Source: Chthonomonas calidirosea T49 (GTDB lineage Bacteria > Armatimonadota > Chthonomonadetes > Chthonomonadales > Chthonomonadaceae). Taken from it: 64,000 nucleotides of DNA. This document shows, piece by piece, positions 25,889 to 35,166 of this stretch. The stretch lies in assembly GCF_000427095.1 (NCBI RefSeq), contig NC_021487.1, forward strand, positions 2,713,241 through 2,777,240, read 5' to 3'. The notes beneath the pieces are model-generated. The model saw only the letters and a program-made list of their open reading frames with translations, did not search any database and was not told the origin of the DNA. Each line of letters begins with the position of its first letter. Position 1 is the stretch's first letter. The position numbers and the translations under genes are program-made.

Positions 25889-27229
25889 TTGGAAGCGCCC
25901 ACAGAAACCCCACCTGAACGCCCTGAAGAGAGAAGGGAGACCTCTCAGGAAGCGGTTGTGGCCACTACCTCAGCCCCGTCAGTAGGTGTGAAGGGGCTGC
26001 TGTTGGCTATCGTCTGCGTGGCCGTGTTCGGCGAGCTGGGCTACACCACCGTGAATGTGTCGGCCATGCCGGTCTATATTCATGACCTTGGACTTGGCGA
26101 TCATCTGGTGGGCATCGCCATGCTCTCTTTTCTGGTGACGGAGGGTCTGTTGAAGTCGCCGTTTGGCATTTTAGGCGATCGATTCGGGCGCAAAGTCATG
26201 ATGATCTCCGGCCCGCTTCTCTCTACGGCCACGGCCGTGCTGACGCCCTATGTGCATCACCCCTTTGCCTTGATCCTGCTGCGCATCTTCGACGGCATCG
26301 GAGCGGCGGCCCTATGGCCGTCGGCGTTTAGCCTTATCGGCGACCACGTTCCCGAAAGCAGACGCACCGCCGCGATGAGCTACTTCAACATCGCTTATCT
26401 TATTGGTGTTGCAGCAGGGCCGTTTCTCGGAGGGGCGATAGACGATCTTGCTCGGCACCGCCTCCATCTTCATGGGGCGTCGCCCGTACGCTTCTCTTTC
26501 TATTTGGCTTCTGTGCTGTTTCTCATAACCTCGCTGGTTGCCGTGATCGTGCTGCCCAACGACCACCCTGGAGCCTCCCATGCGAAGGCCACCAGCGAGT
26601 TCGATTTTAAGGCCTTTCGCGCCATGATGCGCCGTATGCCCATGATACTGCTTATGACCTTCATCACTTTTCTCGGTATTGGGCTGATCATGGCCTATGT
26701 AAAGCTCTTTCTGATGGAGGCGCTGGGGCTTACAGAAACGGACTTCGGGCGCATGTTGCTGATTCCAGCACTTCTTATTGCTGTTCTCTCGGCGCCGATG
26801 GGGGCCTTGGGCGACCGATTGGGGAAGCCGTTGGCGATCAAGATCGGCATTGGAACCTGCGCCGTCTCTTTCTGGCTCATGGTGCTGTTTTTGCACCGCA
26901 CCACTTTGCCGATCTACGGCACGCTGCTGGGGCTTGGCTTTGTGCTGGCCTTCCCCGCTTGGATGGCGCTGGTAAGCTCCTTAAGCGATGCCAGCCAACG
27001 CGGTGCAGCTATTGGGGCTGTAGGAACCGCGCAGGCTCTAGGCACTATCGTGGGCATAGGAGCCGGCAGTTTTCTCTATAGGCAACCGGGCTTTCGCATG
27101 GGGTTTCTGGTGATTCCCGACCATGGATGGCCGTTCTTTGGGTGTGCGGTTATGCTGCTAACGGCTTTTCTCATTGCGCTTTTCACTGTACAGGAGAGAC
27201 CGAGTACGGCCGCTATCGAGCAGGAGTAG
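25889..27229 (+). CDS. Major facilitator superfamily transporter
   Basis: A 446-residue MFS permease with about 12 hydrophobic segments after a 35-residue polar N-terminus. The loop 2-3 signature is FGILGDRFGRKVMM; a related motif, PMGALGDRLGKPLAI, appears in the second half. TLGIG-like and DGIGAAALWPSAF helices match drug/sugar-type exporters. The start is TTG with AAAGGAG upstream. Substrate is not predictable. Its 3' end overlaps the convergent DsbA-like gene by 17 bases. Confidence 0.9.
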   Translation: MEAPTETPPERPEERRETSQEAVVATTSAPSVGVKGLLLAIVCVAVFGELGYTTVNVSAMPVYIHDLGLGDHLVGIAMLSFLVTEGLLKSPFGILGDRFGRKVMMISGPLLSTATAVLTPYVHHPFALILLRIFDGIGAAALWPSAFSLIGDHVPESRRTAAMSYFNIAYLIGVAAGPFLGGAIDDLARHRLHLHGASPVRFSFYLASVLFLITSLVAVIVLPNDHPGASHAKATSEFDFKAFRAMMRRMPMILLMTFITFLGIGLIMAYVKLFLMEALGLTETDFGRMLLIPALLIAVLSAPMGALGDRLGKPLAIKIGIGTCAVSFWLMVLFLHRTTLPIYGTLLGLGFVLAFPAWMALVSSLSDASQRGAAIGAVGTAQALGTIVGIGAGSFLYRQPGFRMGFLVIPDHGWPFFGCAVMLLTAFLIALFTVQERPSTAAIEQE

Positions 27230-27827
27230 TTGCCTCGGCCACAAAACGTGCCGCCATTTCACGTAGCACGCGATAGGGCTGTTCTGCAACCCATTTTTCG
27301 GGGAACATCCACGTGGGCACATTCCAAACGCCTGCGCGATGGGCCGGTTCATCGAACTCGACGATTCGATCTCGGTATCGGCGCTCGTCAAGGCACCGAT
27401 CAAATGCGTGCACATCGAGATCGGCTCTCCTGGCGATCTCGCGCAGGACGTCCCTGTCTGCTATATCCTCGTCTTCTTCCCAATAGGCGTGGTAGAGGGC
27501 ATCTAAATAGGGCTCGATTCGTCCTTGTTCTTTAGCAAACTCGGCTCCTTCCAAGGCGAGGCGGGAGTTGGAGATCGGCTTTCGCTTTTGGGGTAGCGTA
27601 AGCCCTTCCGCTGCTAAGAGAAGTTCCAAACGCGTGGGCACGGGCGGTTTTTTGTCGGCATCCGGATCGGGTGGAGGGGGTGTGTAGGTTAACCCTTCTG
27701 GTAAAAGCTCGAACCCGAGCCAATTAAATTCGAGGGTTGGAAACTCTTGTTTCAAGCGTTTTGCCTGATGACGACCTACCCAGCACCAAGGGCAGACGAC
27801 ATCGTGCGCCACAGAAAGAACGGGCAT
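27213..27827 (-). CDS. DsbA-family (FrnE-like) thioredoxin-fold protein
   Basis: A 204-residue cytoplasmic protein of the DsbA-like group that includes FrnE and 2-hydroxychromene-2-carboxylate isomerase. The active site CPWC is in VAHDVVCPWCWVGRHQ. The helical insertion (RLALEGAEFAKEQGRIEPYL) and the cis-Pro segment VWNVPTWMFPEKWV follow family order. A Pro/Asp-rich loop near residue 55 is unusual. ATG follows GGAGG. Likely a disulfide isomerase or stress protein. Confidence 0.85.
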   Translation of the reverse strand: MPVLSVAHDVVCPWCWVGRHQAKRLKQEFPTLEFNWLGFELLPEGLTYTPPPPDPDADKKPPVPTRLELLLAAEGLTLPQKRKPISNSRLALEGAEFAKEQGRIEPYLDALYHAYWEEDEDIADRDVLREIARRADLDVHAFDRCLDERRYRDRIVEFDEPAHRAGVWNVPTWMFPEKWVAEQPYRVLREMAARFVAEATTPAR

Positions 27828-27879
27828 CCTTCCTCCTGCAAAAACATGGGGTTTTTCGCCTGCTGCTGCCCTTAAAGAG

Positions 27880-29115
27880 CTAGGCAGATGTTTCCGGAGG
27901 CGGCAGCAGGTCCTCCAACGTCTCCTCTTCCAAAAGCTGTAAGGTGGCGGCCATCACCTCTTGGGTTTGTGCTTGAACCGTGTAGAACATCGCCTCTCGG
28001 AAGAGGCGCTGGGCCGGGTTCGAGAGGAGATTGGCCGCTCCGCTGCTAGCCGCTACCGCGGCATGGGCGGCGCGAACGGCCAAGCGGATGGCATGAGCAC
28101 GTAGCCGAACCGCCTTTTCAAAGAAATCCGGCTCGTTGTTGCGAGCGTTCCACTCTGCGATGGCACGACGCGTGCGGGCAAGCTCTTGTGTGAAGTGTTC
28201 TGCGGATTGACGAATGGCAGGGATGGGGCGTTTTTCCGCTAGACTGCAGAGCAGACGCACAGCTCCGGCGGCGCAACCCATGGGAAGTGCCGTTCCTCCC
28301 AAAACGCCTTTACGGTCGTTGCAGCGCAGGGTCTCTCGATCGGAAAATTGCAAGCGATGGGCTTCCGGCACAAAAAGACCTTCCAGGGTGAGGGTAACCG
28401 TTGCTGAGGCGTTCATAGCACAGAGGCGCAAAGGAGGAGAAGCCTGGTAGCGCCCCCAGTCCCCATCGGGCGGGGTCAGCCCCTCGAACAGCTCTGGAAA
28501 CTCCTCGCGATGCGCCGGCACCCAGACATAAACGAAACGCTCGTCAGGGAGAGTCGCACCAAAGACCACCTGATTCATGAGGCCCCATCCAGTGACCCAT
28601 GGGGCGGTGCCGTAAAGACGATAGCCGCCGGGCACGGGCTCTGCGCGCAGCACGGGAGGCCCTGGGCGGCGCAAATGGGCAAAGGAAACGCCGCACAGCA
28701 TCCGTCCCGCTGCGAGCTCCGGCACAAGGCGCTCTTTGAGGGCGGGGTTCGGTCCATTGGCGATCATGCGGGAAGGGCCATGATGTTGTGCCTGCACGAA
28801 GGTGGTAACGCCGCAAGCAGAGGCCAGTATCTCGGTGATCGCACGTTGCGTCTCGCCCGAGACGTTCGAGCCGCCGTACTCTTTGGGCAATGCGATGCCG
28901 AGAAGGCCGGCTTCTGCAAGGGCACGAAAATTCTCGCGGTTGGGACCTTCGGCCTGGTCGCTTCTCTCCGCGTTAGGCAGTAGCACCTCCTCGGCAATTT
29001 GGCGTGCCTTGGCAATAAGCTGTTCTTCTTCGGGGTTGGCGTGGGCGCTTTCTGGAATCGGCAAGCCCACCGCATCCTCTGTATTATCTGTGGGGCCACA
29101 GCTGCCGGAAGCCAT
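27880..29115 (-). CDS. Acyl-CoA dehydrogenase-like flavoprotein
   Basis: A 411-residue protein with the acyl-CoA dehydrogenase layout: helical N-terminus (LAEAGLLGIALPKEYGGSNV), middle beta domain (GYRLYGTAPWVTGWGLMNQV) and C-terminal helical bundle rich in Ala. The usual C-terminal catalytic Glu and FAD loop are hard to place, and the family signature FALTE..GSD is replaced by GVSFAHLRRPGPPVL. It may therefore act on another substrate or as a dibenzothiophene-type monooxygenase relative. ATG follows GGAGATAGGAG. Stands alone, 52 bases from the DsbA-like gene. Confidence 0.75.
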   Translation of the reverse strand: MASGSCGPTDNTEDAVGLPIPESAHANPEEEQLIAKARQIAEEVLLPNAERSDQAEGPNRENFRALAEAGLLGIALPKEYGGSNVSGETQRAITEILASACGVTTFVQAQHHGPSRMIANGPNPALKERLVPELAAGRMLCGVSFAHLRRPGPPVLRAEPVPGGYRLYGTAPWVTGWGLMNQVVFGATLPDERFVYVWVPAHREEFPELFEGLTPPDGDWGRYQASPPLRLCAMNASATVTLTLEGLFVPEAHRLQFSDRETLRCNDRKGVLGGTALPMGCAAGAVRLLCSLAEKRPIPAIRQSAEHFTQELARTRRAIAEWNARNNEPDFFEKAVRLRAHAIRLAVRAAHAAVAASSGAANLLSNPAQRLFREAMFYTVQAQTQEVMAATLQLLEEETLEDLLPPPETSA

Positions 29116-29260
29116 TGCTCCTATCTCCTCTCATCGTGCCATGCTGCTATTTAAAGTTTACCTGCTCCAAGCGAAAAACCCCATGGATTGCAGGCTTCGC
29201 CCTCCATAACTGGAGAAGACACGACAGCAAGATGCGGAGCTGCTGAATGTGCAATCCGCT

Positions 29261-29763
29261 CTACCTCATGGCCTCTTTGTTGGAACCGTCTCCATACCGC
29301 GCCTCAAGGGTTTGGTTGACAAGATGGTACCATCTCTTCACATAGGCACTCTGCTTTAATGCCTTGTTATCTTGCAAGAAATCATAGTAGCCGGCAAGCA
29401 CGCCGAGCAATAGTCCCAATTTTTGTGGGTCTACCAGTTCTACCTTGGGTACAGGTCCGTTCCAGTTGTGTGCCTCCGACTGATGGTAGACGGCCATCGC
29501 TTTCGGCCCGGCCGTCTCTTCCAATAGCGTTTGTAGAACCTTCTTTGTGTTTAGGCGAGGAACGTCGGAAGAATAGGGAGCGTCGTAGAGGTAGGCAAGT
29601 CCAAGTAGAGGATTGTGAGAGTAGAACCTGCCTCCTCTATCAGCAGCTCGGCATATGTCTGCATCGGATAATAGCGTATACCCAAGCGGTTCAAGCGATC
29701 TGATACTCCTGATAGTCTGAGATGATCCTCGTTTGTTTGAAAAAAGAGAATGGATAACTTCAC
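29261..29763 (-). pseudogene. Frameshifted hypothetical gene
   Basis: Two reverse-strand frames fit together as one protein. The first (start 29763) runs MKLSILFFQTNEDHLRL to ...AGSTLTILYLD and then stops at 29551. The second is open from about 29650 to 29261 and reads GLAYLYDAPYSSDVPRLN, then KKVLQTLLEETAGPKAMAV and HNWNGPVPKVELVDPQKLGL. A single-base shift between about 29585 and 29625 would join them into about 165 residues. No family recognised. The shift could be real decay or a base error. Confidence 0.55.
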
Positions 29764-29895
29764 AAGTTGAAGCTACAAGCTCATTGTAACGTGATATTTA
29801 GATTTCGACAACACCATTTTTGCGCTTTTCTTGCTACTGTCTGCTCGGGCGCTTGCATGGGGTGCATGTAGCGAATAAGCCCTTTGGTTTAAGCG

Positions 29896-30570
29896 TTAGG
29901 AGTCGGGGCCGAGTAGGCGAAGCCGGTGGATACGATGGACCTTTATGCCGGGCACCTGCTGACCAAGCGCCTCGATCACCTCGTTAGGGCGCACATTGCC
30001 TGTCTCCCCCATGCCGAGACGCATGATCAGCAGAAATCGGCCGTTCTGAAGGCTTCCTGGTTTGAGTTGGAGGGAATAGAGTTGGGGCTTTATGTCTACG
30101 AGGCGCGTCTTGCCTTCGCGCTCGCGCGGGATCGTCACCTGGGATTGAGACAGCAGGTGGGCAATCGCCTGCTCTATCGCTTCGGCGCTCACCGGTTCTG
30201 AAGCGCTACAAAGCACCTCATAGTCGGCACGGTCTAGTTCGCTAAACAGGTTGCGTTCCTGTTGCTCTTCCGAAACGGGAAAGCACTGGACGATCCGAAT
30301 GCCGGGCGGAAGCACGGCATTAAGTTGTTTTTGTACCTCTTGGGGAGGAATAGGCTCTGTAAGCTCTAAGGCTACTCGCTCTTCCGCTCCCGTAATACCC
30401 ACGCCTAAGGCCGAGGCAAAAGAGAGACGCTCGCGTGGGTTGAAGCCACCGGAGAATGCAATAGGTAGACCGGAACGCCGAATAGCTCTTTCAAAAGTAC
30501 GTAAAATATCGAGGTGACCTAACCAGCGGACAGGCTCCTCTTTGGTAAAAAAAAGAATGTAACGCGGCAT
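29896..30570 (-). CDS. DUF2344 (TIGR03936) radical-SAM-linked protein
   Basis: A 224-residue protein of the DUF2344 family. Signatures are the N-terminus YILFFTKEEPVRWLGHLDIL, ERAIRRSGLPIAFSGGFNPR and RLSFASALGVGITGAEERVA. In many bacteria it is fused to or adjacent to a B12-binding radical SAM protein of the same process, which may involve RNA or ribosome-related modification; here no such partner lies within the window. The start ATG at 30570 lacks an obvious ribosome site. Confidence 0.88.
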   Translation of the reverse strand: MPRYILFFTKEEPVRWLGHLDILRTFERAIRRSGLPIAFSGGFNPRERLSFASALGVGITGAEERVALELTEPIPPQEVQKQLNAVLPPGIRIVQCFPVSEEQQERNLFSELDRADYEVLCSASEPVSAEAIEQAIAHLLSQSQVTIPREREGKTRLVDIKPQLYSLQLKPGSLQNGRFLLIMRLGMGETGNVRPNEVIEALGQQVPGIKVHRIHRLRLLGPDS

Positions 30571-30584
30571 AGAAGCTAACTTGC

Positions 30585-30621
30585 GAAAAAGAGCGGAGGC
30601 ACAGCGCTTCCGCTCTTTTTC
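30585..30621 (-). terminator. Terminator after the YHS-like gene
   Basis: A 13-bp stem GAAAAAGAGCGGA / TCCGCTCTTTTTC lies 20 bases past the leftward YHS-like gene stop; the T-run is part of the stem, so it may act on both strands. Confidence 0.75.
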
Positions 30622-30641
30622 CTAGATGTAGGCAATAGATG

Positions 30642-30968
30642 CTAGCTCTTATTGGTTTTTACTTCGTGATCTTTCTTGTAGGCAGCCTCCGCCTTAGCAA
30701 GCTGCTCCTTCGGGGTGAGCTTAGCAAACTGGCTGGGGCAGCCAGCGCAGCAGAAGTGAACCCGATAGTGGCCTACAACGACCGGCTTTCCTGCCTGCAT
30801 CTTCGGATCTACCTTATCGCCCGTAATGGGACACGTCCACACATCCACGATGGCCGGCTTTTTGGGAGCGGGCTTTTTCGCCGGAGCCTTCTTGGCTGGT
30901 GGAGCAGCCACCGCCACAGAGACGCTGAGGGCGGTGAGAAGAGTTGAGAACAAAGCTGTCTTCTTCAT
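30642..30968 (-). CDS. Secreted YHS/TRASH-like metal-binding protein
   Basis: About 108 residues. ATG at 30968 follows GGAGG; the signal peptide ends near VAVAAPP. A Lys/Pro/Ala-rich linker (about 25-40) leads to a small domain with CPITGDKVDPKM and a strand VVVGHYRVHFCCAGCPSQF, a cysteine arrangement like YHS/TRASH heavy-metal-binding domains. The C-terminus is helical and charged. It probably binds a transition metal in the periplasm, possibly copper; this is motif-based. Confidence 0.75.
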   Translation of the reverse strand: MKKTALFSTLLTALSVSVAVAAPPAKKAPAKKPAPKKPAIVDVWTCPITGDKVDPKMQAGKPVVVGHYRVHFCCAGCPSQFAKLTPKEQLAKAEAAYKKDHEVKTNKS

Positions 30969-31182
30969 AACGAACTCTTGACCTCCTACGATGGTTTCGT
31001 CCCATAGACGAAACCACATAATGGATTAGACTTTAAAACCTGCTTTCGCTTGTGGCAGAGACAAGCGAAAATGCGTACCACAACCATAGTTTACCGTAAA
31101 ACTATTCTATGGCACAACTACTCAAATTACGGTTTGATCGGTGCCTACGTTACCCATTGAGGAGGGCTTTAGGGGTCTTATC

Positions 31183-31212
31183 TTGACAAGCAGACGCCCA
31201 AAGCGTTATAAT
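31183..31212 (+). promoter_or_regulatory. Consensus promoter of tRNA-Phe
   Basis: TTGACA (31183-31188) and TATAAT (31207-31212) match the housekeeping consensus perfectly, with an 18-base spacer. The mature tRNA begins 17 bases after the -10. Confidence 0.9.
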
Positions 31213-31229
31213 AGGTTTGGTAGGGTCAG

Positions 31230-31302
<73 letters not shown>

Positions 31303-31453
31303 CTTTCCTCCTTACCATCTGGATTTTTCGCTTCTTATGGTTCAGGGTTCGACTCGAGGAGAGTCGAACCCGTATTTCTTGCATGGTAATTTCTTCTGCC
31401 TTTGCGGAATAACTCTTCTAGAACCCCGGATTGATTTTGTAGGAGAGACCGCT

Positions 31454-33178
31454 ATGGCAAACCTCGCCATCGAGGTGCGATGCGCCCGTTTGGGAGAGCT
31501 TTTGGTTGAAACCGGCCTCATCAATACCCAGCAGCTTCAAAAAGCCTTGCAGGTGCAGCAAGAGACCGGCAAGTTTCTTGGCGAAACCCTTGTCTCACTA
31601 GGTTTTATTTCGCCCAACGATCTCGGCCCCTGTTTGAAGGCCATCACAGGATTTCCTTTCATTTACCTTAGCGAGACCTATGTGGACAGCGGGGTTGCCC
31701 ATGCCCTTTCGGACGCCGTGGCGCGGCGCATTCGGGCGCTTCCCTTTCAGAAGAAGCAGGAAGGCATCTGTGTGGCGCTGGCCGACCCGCTCGACGTTAG
31801 CGCTATAGATGAGTTGCGACGACGCTTTAATCAACGGATACTCCCTTACCTAGCGCTTGAATCGGACCTCCTAGAGACCATCGAGCGCGTCTATCGACAG
31901 CGGCCTAGAGCGGCCTCGGTGTTACAAGAGATGGATAGCCAGGCCACCGAGGCGGAACTGAGCACAGACGAGCTGCTTGGAATGGCAGAGGACGCCCCCA
32001 TCGTGCGTCTGGTAAACGGCCTTATTCAAGACGCCATCGCGGGCGGGGTAAGCGATATCCACATCGAGCCGCAGGAGACCATGGTGCGGGTGCGCTTTCG
32101 TCAGGACGGACTGCTTTATGATCAGATGACCTTGCCGCGGGGGCACTATGCCGCCGTGATCTCGCGCATTAAGATCCTGGCTCATATGAACATCGCGGAG
32201 AGACGGCGCCCACAAGATGGCCGATTTGTAATACACGGGGAGAACGGCGAAGTGTATGACCTGCGCGTCAGCACCATCCCTGTTATCTACGGCGAGAAGG
32301 TGGTGATGCGCCTGCTAAAAAAGACCGGTATCCTCACCAGCCCTGACAAGTTAGGGCTTTTGCCGGAGCAGCAGGCTATTTTCGATAGGATGACGCGTCA
32401 GGCCTACGGCATTCTTCTGGTCACCGGTCCCACCGGATCGGGAAAGACCACGACACTCTACTCGATTCTCAATCGCATTAACCAGACGGAGCGCAACATC
32501 AGCACCATTGAAGACCCTGTAGAGTACCACCTTAACGGCGTTAACCAGATGCAAGTGATGCCTCAAATCGGTATCACCTTTGCCAGTGGGTTGCGCGCCT
32601 TGATGCGACAAGACCCTGATGTCATTATGGTGGGGGAGATACGCGATAAAGAGACGGCAGAGACGGCCATCCAGGCCGCGCTCACCGGCCATCTTGTGCT
32701 CTCAACCTTGCATACAAACGACGCCCCCGGAGCCATCGTTCGGCTTCAGAACATGGGCATTGAGCCGTTTCTTATTAGCTCGGCGCTTATCGGAGTCATT
32801 GGGCAGAGGCTCGTGCGCACGATTTGCCCTCATTGTCGAGAGGTGTTTCCCCCTCCGCCCGGACTGCTGGATTCTTTGGGAATTCGTTTACCGAACGGTT
32901 TTCGACCGGTGCTTGCGCGGGGTACAGGCTGTCCGCGCTGTGGAGGACGCGGCATGAGAGGACGCACGGCCCTTTTTGAGCTCATGCCCATGAGCGAGAC
33001 GTTGCGCCAAATGGCCCTTCAGCAGAGGCCTGGAAGTGACCTACAACGGCAGGCCAGGCTCGAAGGCATGATCACCATGCGAGAGGCCGGCTTACGGAGG
33101 GTAGTTGAAGGCCTTACCACACCGGACGAGCTAAGTCGCGTTCTAGCGGTGGAGCATGAAGAGGGAAGTGGGAAATAG
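31454..33178 (+). CDS. Type IV pilus/type II secretion assembly ATPase (PilB/GspE)
   Basis: A 574-residue hexameric ATPase powering pilus assembly or secretion. The N-terminal T2SSE_N/MshEN-like domain (about 10-150: LGELLVETGLI, LGETLVSLGFI) could bind cyclic di-GMP in some relatives. The ATPase core has Walker A GPTGSGKTTTLY, the Walker B and His boxes around DVIMVGEIRDKETAETA and LVLSTLHTND. A tetra-Cys zinc motif (CPHC...CPRC) follows near 490-540. ATG at 31454 follows GGAGAG. It likely serves prepilin-like proteins such as the one at 9971. Confidence 0.93.
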   Translation: MANLAIEVRCARLGELLVETGLINTQQLQKALQVQQETGKFLGETLVSLGFISPNDLGPCLKAITGFPFIYLSETYVDSGVAHALSDAVARRIRALPFQKKQEGICVALADPLDVSAIDELRRRFNQRILPYLALESDLLETIERVYRQRPRAASVLQEMDSQATEAELSTDELLGMAEDAPIVRLVNGLIQDAIAGGVSDIHIEPQETMVRVRFRQDGLLYDQMTLPRGHYAAVISRIKILAHMNIAERRRPQDGRFVIHGENGEVYDLRVSTIPVIYGEKVVMRLLKKTGILTSPDKLGLLPEQQAIFDRMTRQAYGILLVTGPTGSGKTTTLYSILNRINQTERNISTIEDPVEYHLNGVNQMQVMPQIGITFASGLRALMRQDPDVIMVGEIRDKETAETAIQAALTGHLVLSTLHTNDAPGAIVRLQNMGIEPFLISSALIGVIGQRLVRTICPHCREVFPPPPGLLDSLGIRLPNGFRPVLARGTGCPRCGGRGMRGRTALFELMPMSETLRQMALQQRPGSDLQRQARLEGMITMREAGLRRVVEGLTTPDELSRVLAVEHEEGSGK

Positions 33179-33181
33179 GAT

Positions 33182-34273
33182 TTAGGTGCTAGCGACGTGT
33201 CGTAACTGCTCCCATCGCCCTAAGGGCACAGAGAGCGCGACCTTTACGATGTTGGGGTCGAATTGGGAGCCACTGCATCGCTCTATCTCCTCAAGAGCGT
33301 TTGGAAGCGAGCAAGCACGGCGATAAGGCCGATTGCTTGTCATGGCATCCAGCGCATCGGCGATGGCAAAAATTCGGGAGCCGATAGGGATAGCCTCACC
33401 GCGCAGCCCATGGGGGTAACCACTGCCATCCCAGGCTTCGTGGTGGTGGAGAACGATGCGGGCGGCGCCCCGCAGGCTCTCGATACGTGCGCACATGTTG
33501 TATCCGATAATCGAGTGCGCCTGCATCTTCCGACGCTCCTCGGAGGTAAGCTTCGTTGGCTTCAGCAGAATCTGATCTGGAATGCCGATCTTGCCGATGT
33601 CATGCAACAAAGCACCGCGCTCGATATGGTACATCTCCGCTTGAGAGACGGCCATTCTTTCTGCGATCTCGATGGTATAGGCGGTCACGCGAAGCGAGTG
33701 CTCTTCTGTTTCGACATCTCGTAGTGCCAAGGCGGTGAGCATGGCGTCGAGCACCGCTTCACCAGAGGCCTGCAACATCGTCCGATAGCGCTTGGTACGG
33801 CGGCGGGTAAGCGCCTCTTGCGAGAGGTTCCGCTCGACAACCTCACCTAGCTCCTCCAGGGGTTGCGATAGAATGAAGAGATCGTCTGCCCCGTGGCGGA
33901 GCGCTTGTTGGGCCACGTGCAAATGAGCTCGTTCTACCAGCAGAATGAAGGGAAGATGAGGCCACCGTTTTTTCAGCTCAAGAATCAGCTCGTGCGAGCG
34001 CGGTGGTGTTTCCTCTTTCCCTATGAAAAGGTCGAAAGATTGGCCGGCTAGCAGCTCAAAGACCCGGTGCGCTGTCGCTGCGCAGATCACCTGGTAGCCT
34101 TCTGCGGCGAGCTGCACGGCCAAGGCCTCACGTAGCTGATCGTTAGGCTCTAGAAGCAGAACGTTCACTTCAAGACTGCTATAGGCCTCATCTACCCGTA
34201 AGGCAAGGTCTTGTGTGGAAGAAGTGTCGAAAGCTGGCGCTATAAGAAACTGCTGAGCGTTCGAGTGTCGCAT
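33182..34273 (-). CDS. HD-GYP phosphodiesterase-type protein with degenerate receiver
   Basis: About 363 residues. A receiver-like domain (about 36-150) keeps LLEPNDQLREALA and the C-terminal part, but the phospho-acceptor position reads DLFIGKEE, Lys86 replacing Asp, so it should not be phosphorylated. The HD-GYP domain (about 170-350) is intact: HSLRVTAYTIEIAERM, LLHDIGKIGIPD, HHHEAWDGSGYP and IFAIADALDAMTSNRPYR. It should hydrolyse cyclic di-GMP. The ATG at 34273 lies five bases after the stop of the degenerate GGDEF gene, so they form an operon. Confidence 0.88.
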   Translation of the reverse strand: MRHSNAQQFLIAPAFDTSSTQDLALRVDEAYSSLEVNVLLLEPNDQLREALAVQLAAEGYQVICAATAHRVFELLAGQSFDLFIGKEETPPRSHELILELKKRWPHLPFILLVERAHLHVAQQALRHGADDLFILSQPLEELGEVVERNLSQEALTRRRTKRYRTMLQASGEAVLDAMLTALALRDVETEEHSLRVTAYTIEIAERMAVSQAEMYHIERGALLHDIGKIGIPDQILLKPTKLTSEERRKMQAHSIIGYNMCARIESLRGAARIVLHHHEAWDGSGYPHGLRGEAIPIGSRIFAIADALDAMTSNRPYRRACSLPNALEEIERCSGSQFDPNIVKVALSVPLGRWEQLRHVAST

Positions 34274-34278
34274 GGTCT

Positions 34279-34956
34279 CTACTCGCGTGTGGTGTCCTCG
34301 TCGGAGTGGCTTTCGCTTTCGATGATGGTGCGTAGCGTATCGGAGTGGCGCCAGAGTCGTCCACCTCCCAAACGCCTCGCCCTCTGGAGAGCTGCGCACG
34401 CTCTGGCGGTAAGACTGTCGGCATCTGGGGCGTCGAGAGAGATAGAGGCTACCCCTACACTAAAAGAGAGCCAAGGATGATCTTCTGCGCTTGCTTGAGA
34501 TGTCATAATTTTTCGCAAACGTTCCCCAAGTGCGGTCGCCTCCGCTTCGTTCATTAGCGGGCAGACTAGCGCGAACACGGGCGTGTCGGTGATTGTTGGT
34601 AAGGTGAGGGTATAGACGAGGTCGTAATCGCGCGTCTCCTGACGGATGCATCGGACAATGGCCTGTCCAATGAGATTTTTACCGGTTTCACCGAGAAACT
34701 CCATGGTTGGTGATGCATCTGGGGCGATACAGACCAAGGAGAGCGGCTGGTTTTTGCGGCTCACCATCTCGATCATCGCATGAAGATAGACATAACCGGC
34801 TTGCGTCGTTACGGCCCCTGTGGTTTGGTCGGCAGGCAATAAAATATCGAGACGTTTAGGCGATGGGGGTGCTTCGTTTCCTAAACGTGCCTCCGGAACG
34901 GTCGTGTGTGGCTGCTCCCACTCAATTTCCATCTTGCTGCGTGCTCCAAGAAACAT
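34279..34956 (-). CDS. Degenerate GGDEF-domain protein
   Basis: A 225-residue protein. The segment from about residue 45 has the GGDEF fold (LHAMIEMVSRKNQPLSLVCI, LGERLRKIM, LSFSVGVASISLDAPDADSL, CAALQRARRLGGGRLW), but the active-site loop where RxGGDEF belongs reads DYDLVYTLTLP. It therefore should not make cyclic di-GMP and may be a sensor or partner of the HD-GYP protein encoded next. Start may be 34956 or the internal ATG at 34932, which has GGAG upstream. The Asp-rich C-terminal tail is not part of the domain. Confidence 0.7.
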   Translation of the reverse strand: MFLGARSKMEIEWEQPHTTVPEARLGNEAPPSPKRLDILLPADQTTGAVTTQAGYVYLHAMIEMVSRKNQPLSLVCIAPDASPTMEFLGETGKNLIGQAIVRCIRQETRDYDLVYTLTLPTITDTPVFALVCPLMNEAEATALGERLRKIMTSQASAEDHPWLSFSVGVASISLDAPDADSLTARACAALQRARRLGGGRLWRHSDTLRTIIESESHSDEDTTRE

Positions 34957-35166
34957 TTTTAGGCTCGCCTAGCTCCTTCTTCAAAGAACGGAGAGGGGAT
35001 ATTTAAGTAAGGAGCAATAGGTCGAACACTAGAGATTATCGGAGAACGAGGCTGAATTCTTTTGGGGAAGTGAGAAAAAACAGTAAGAGTGTGGGGGTGA
35101 GCGCTGCCAAACGATGTGACCGTGAGGGCTAGGCAGGAGGCAAGCCGTTATCCTGAGACGGTCAAT

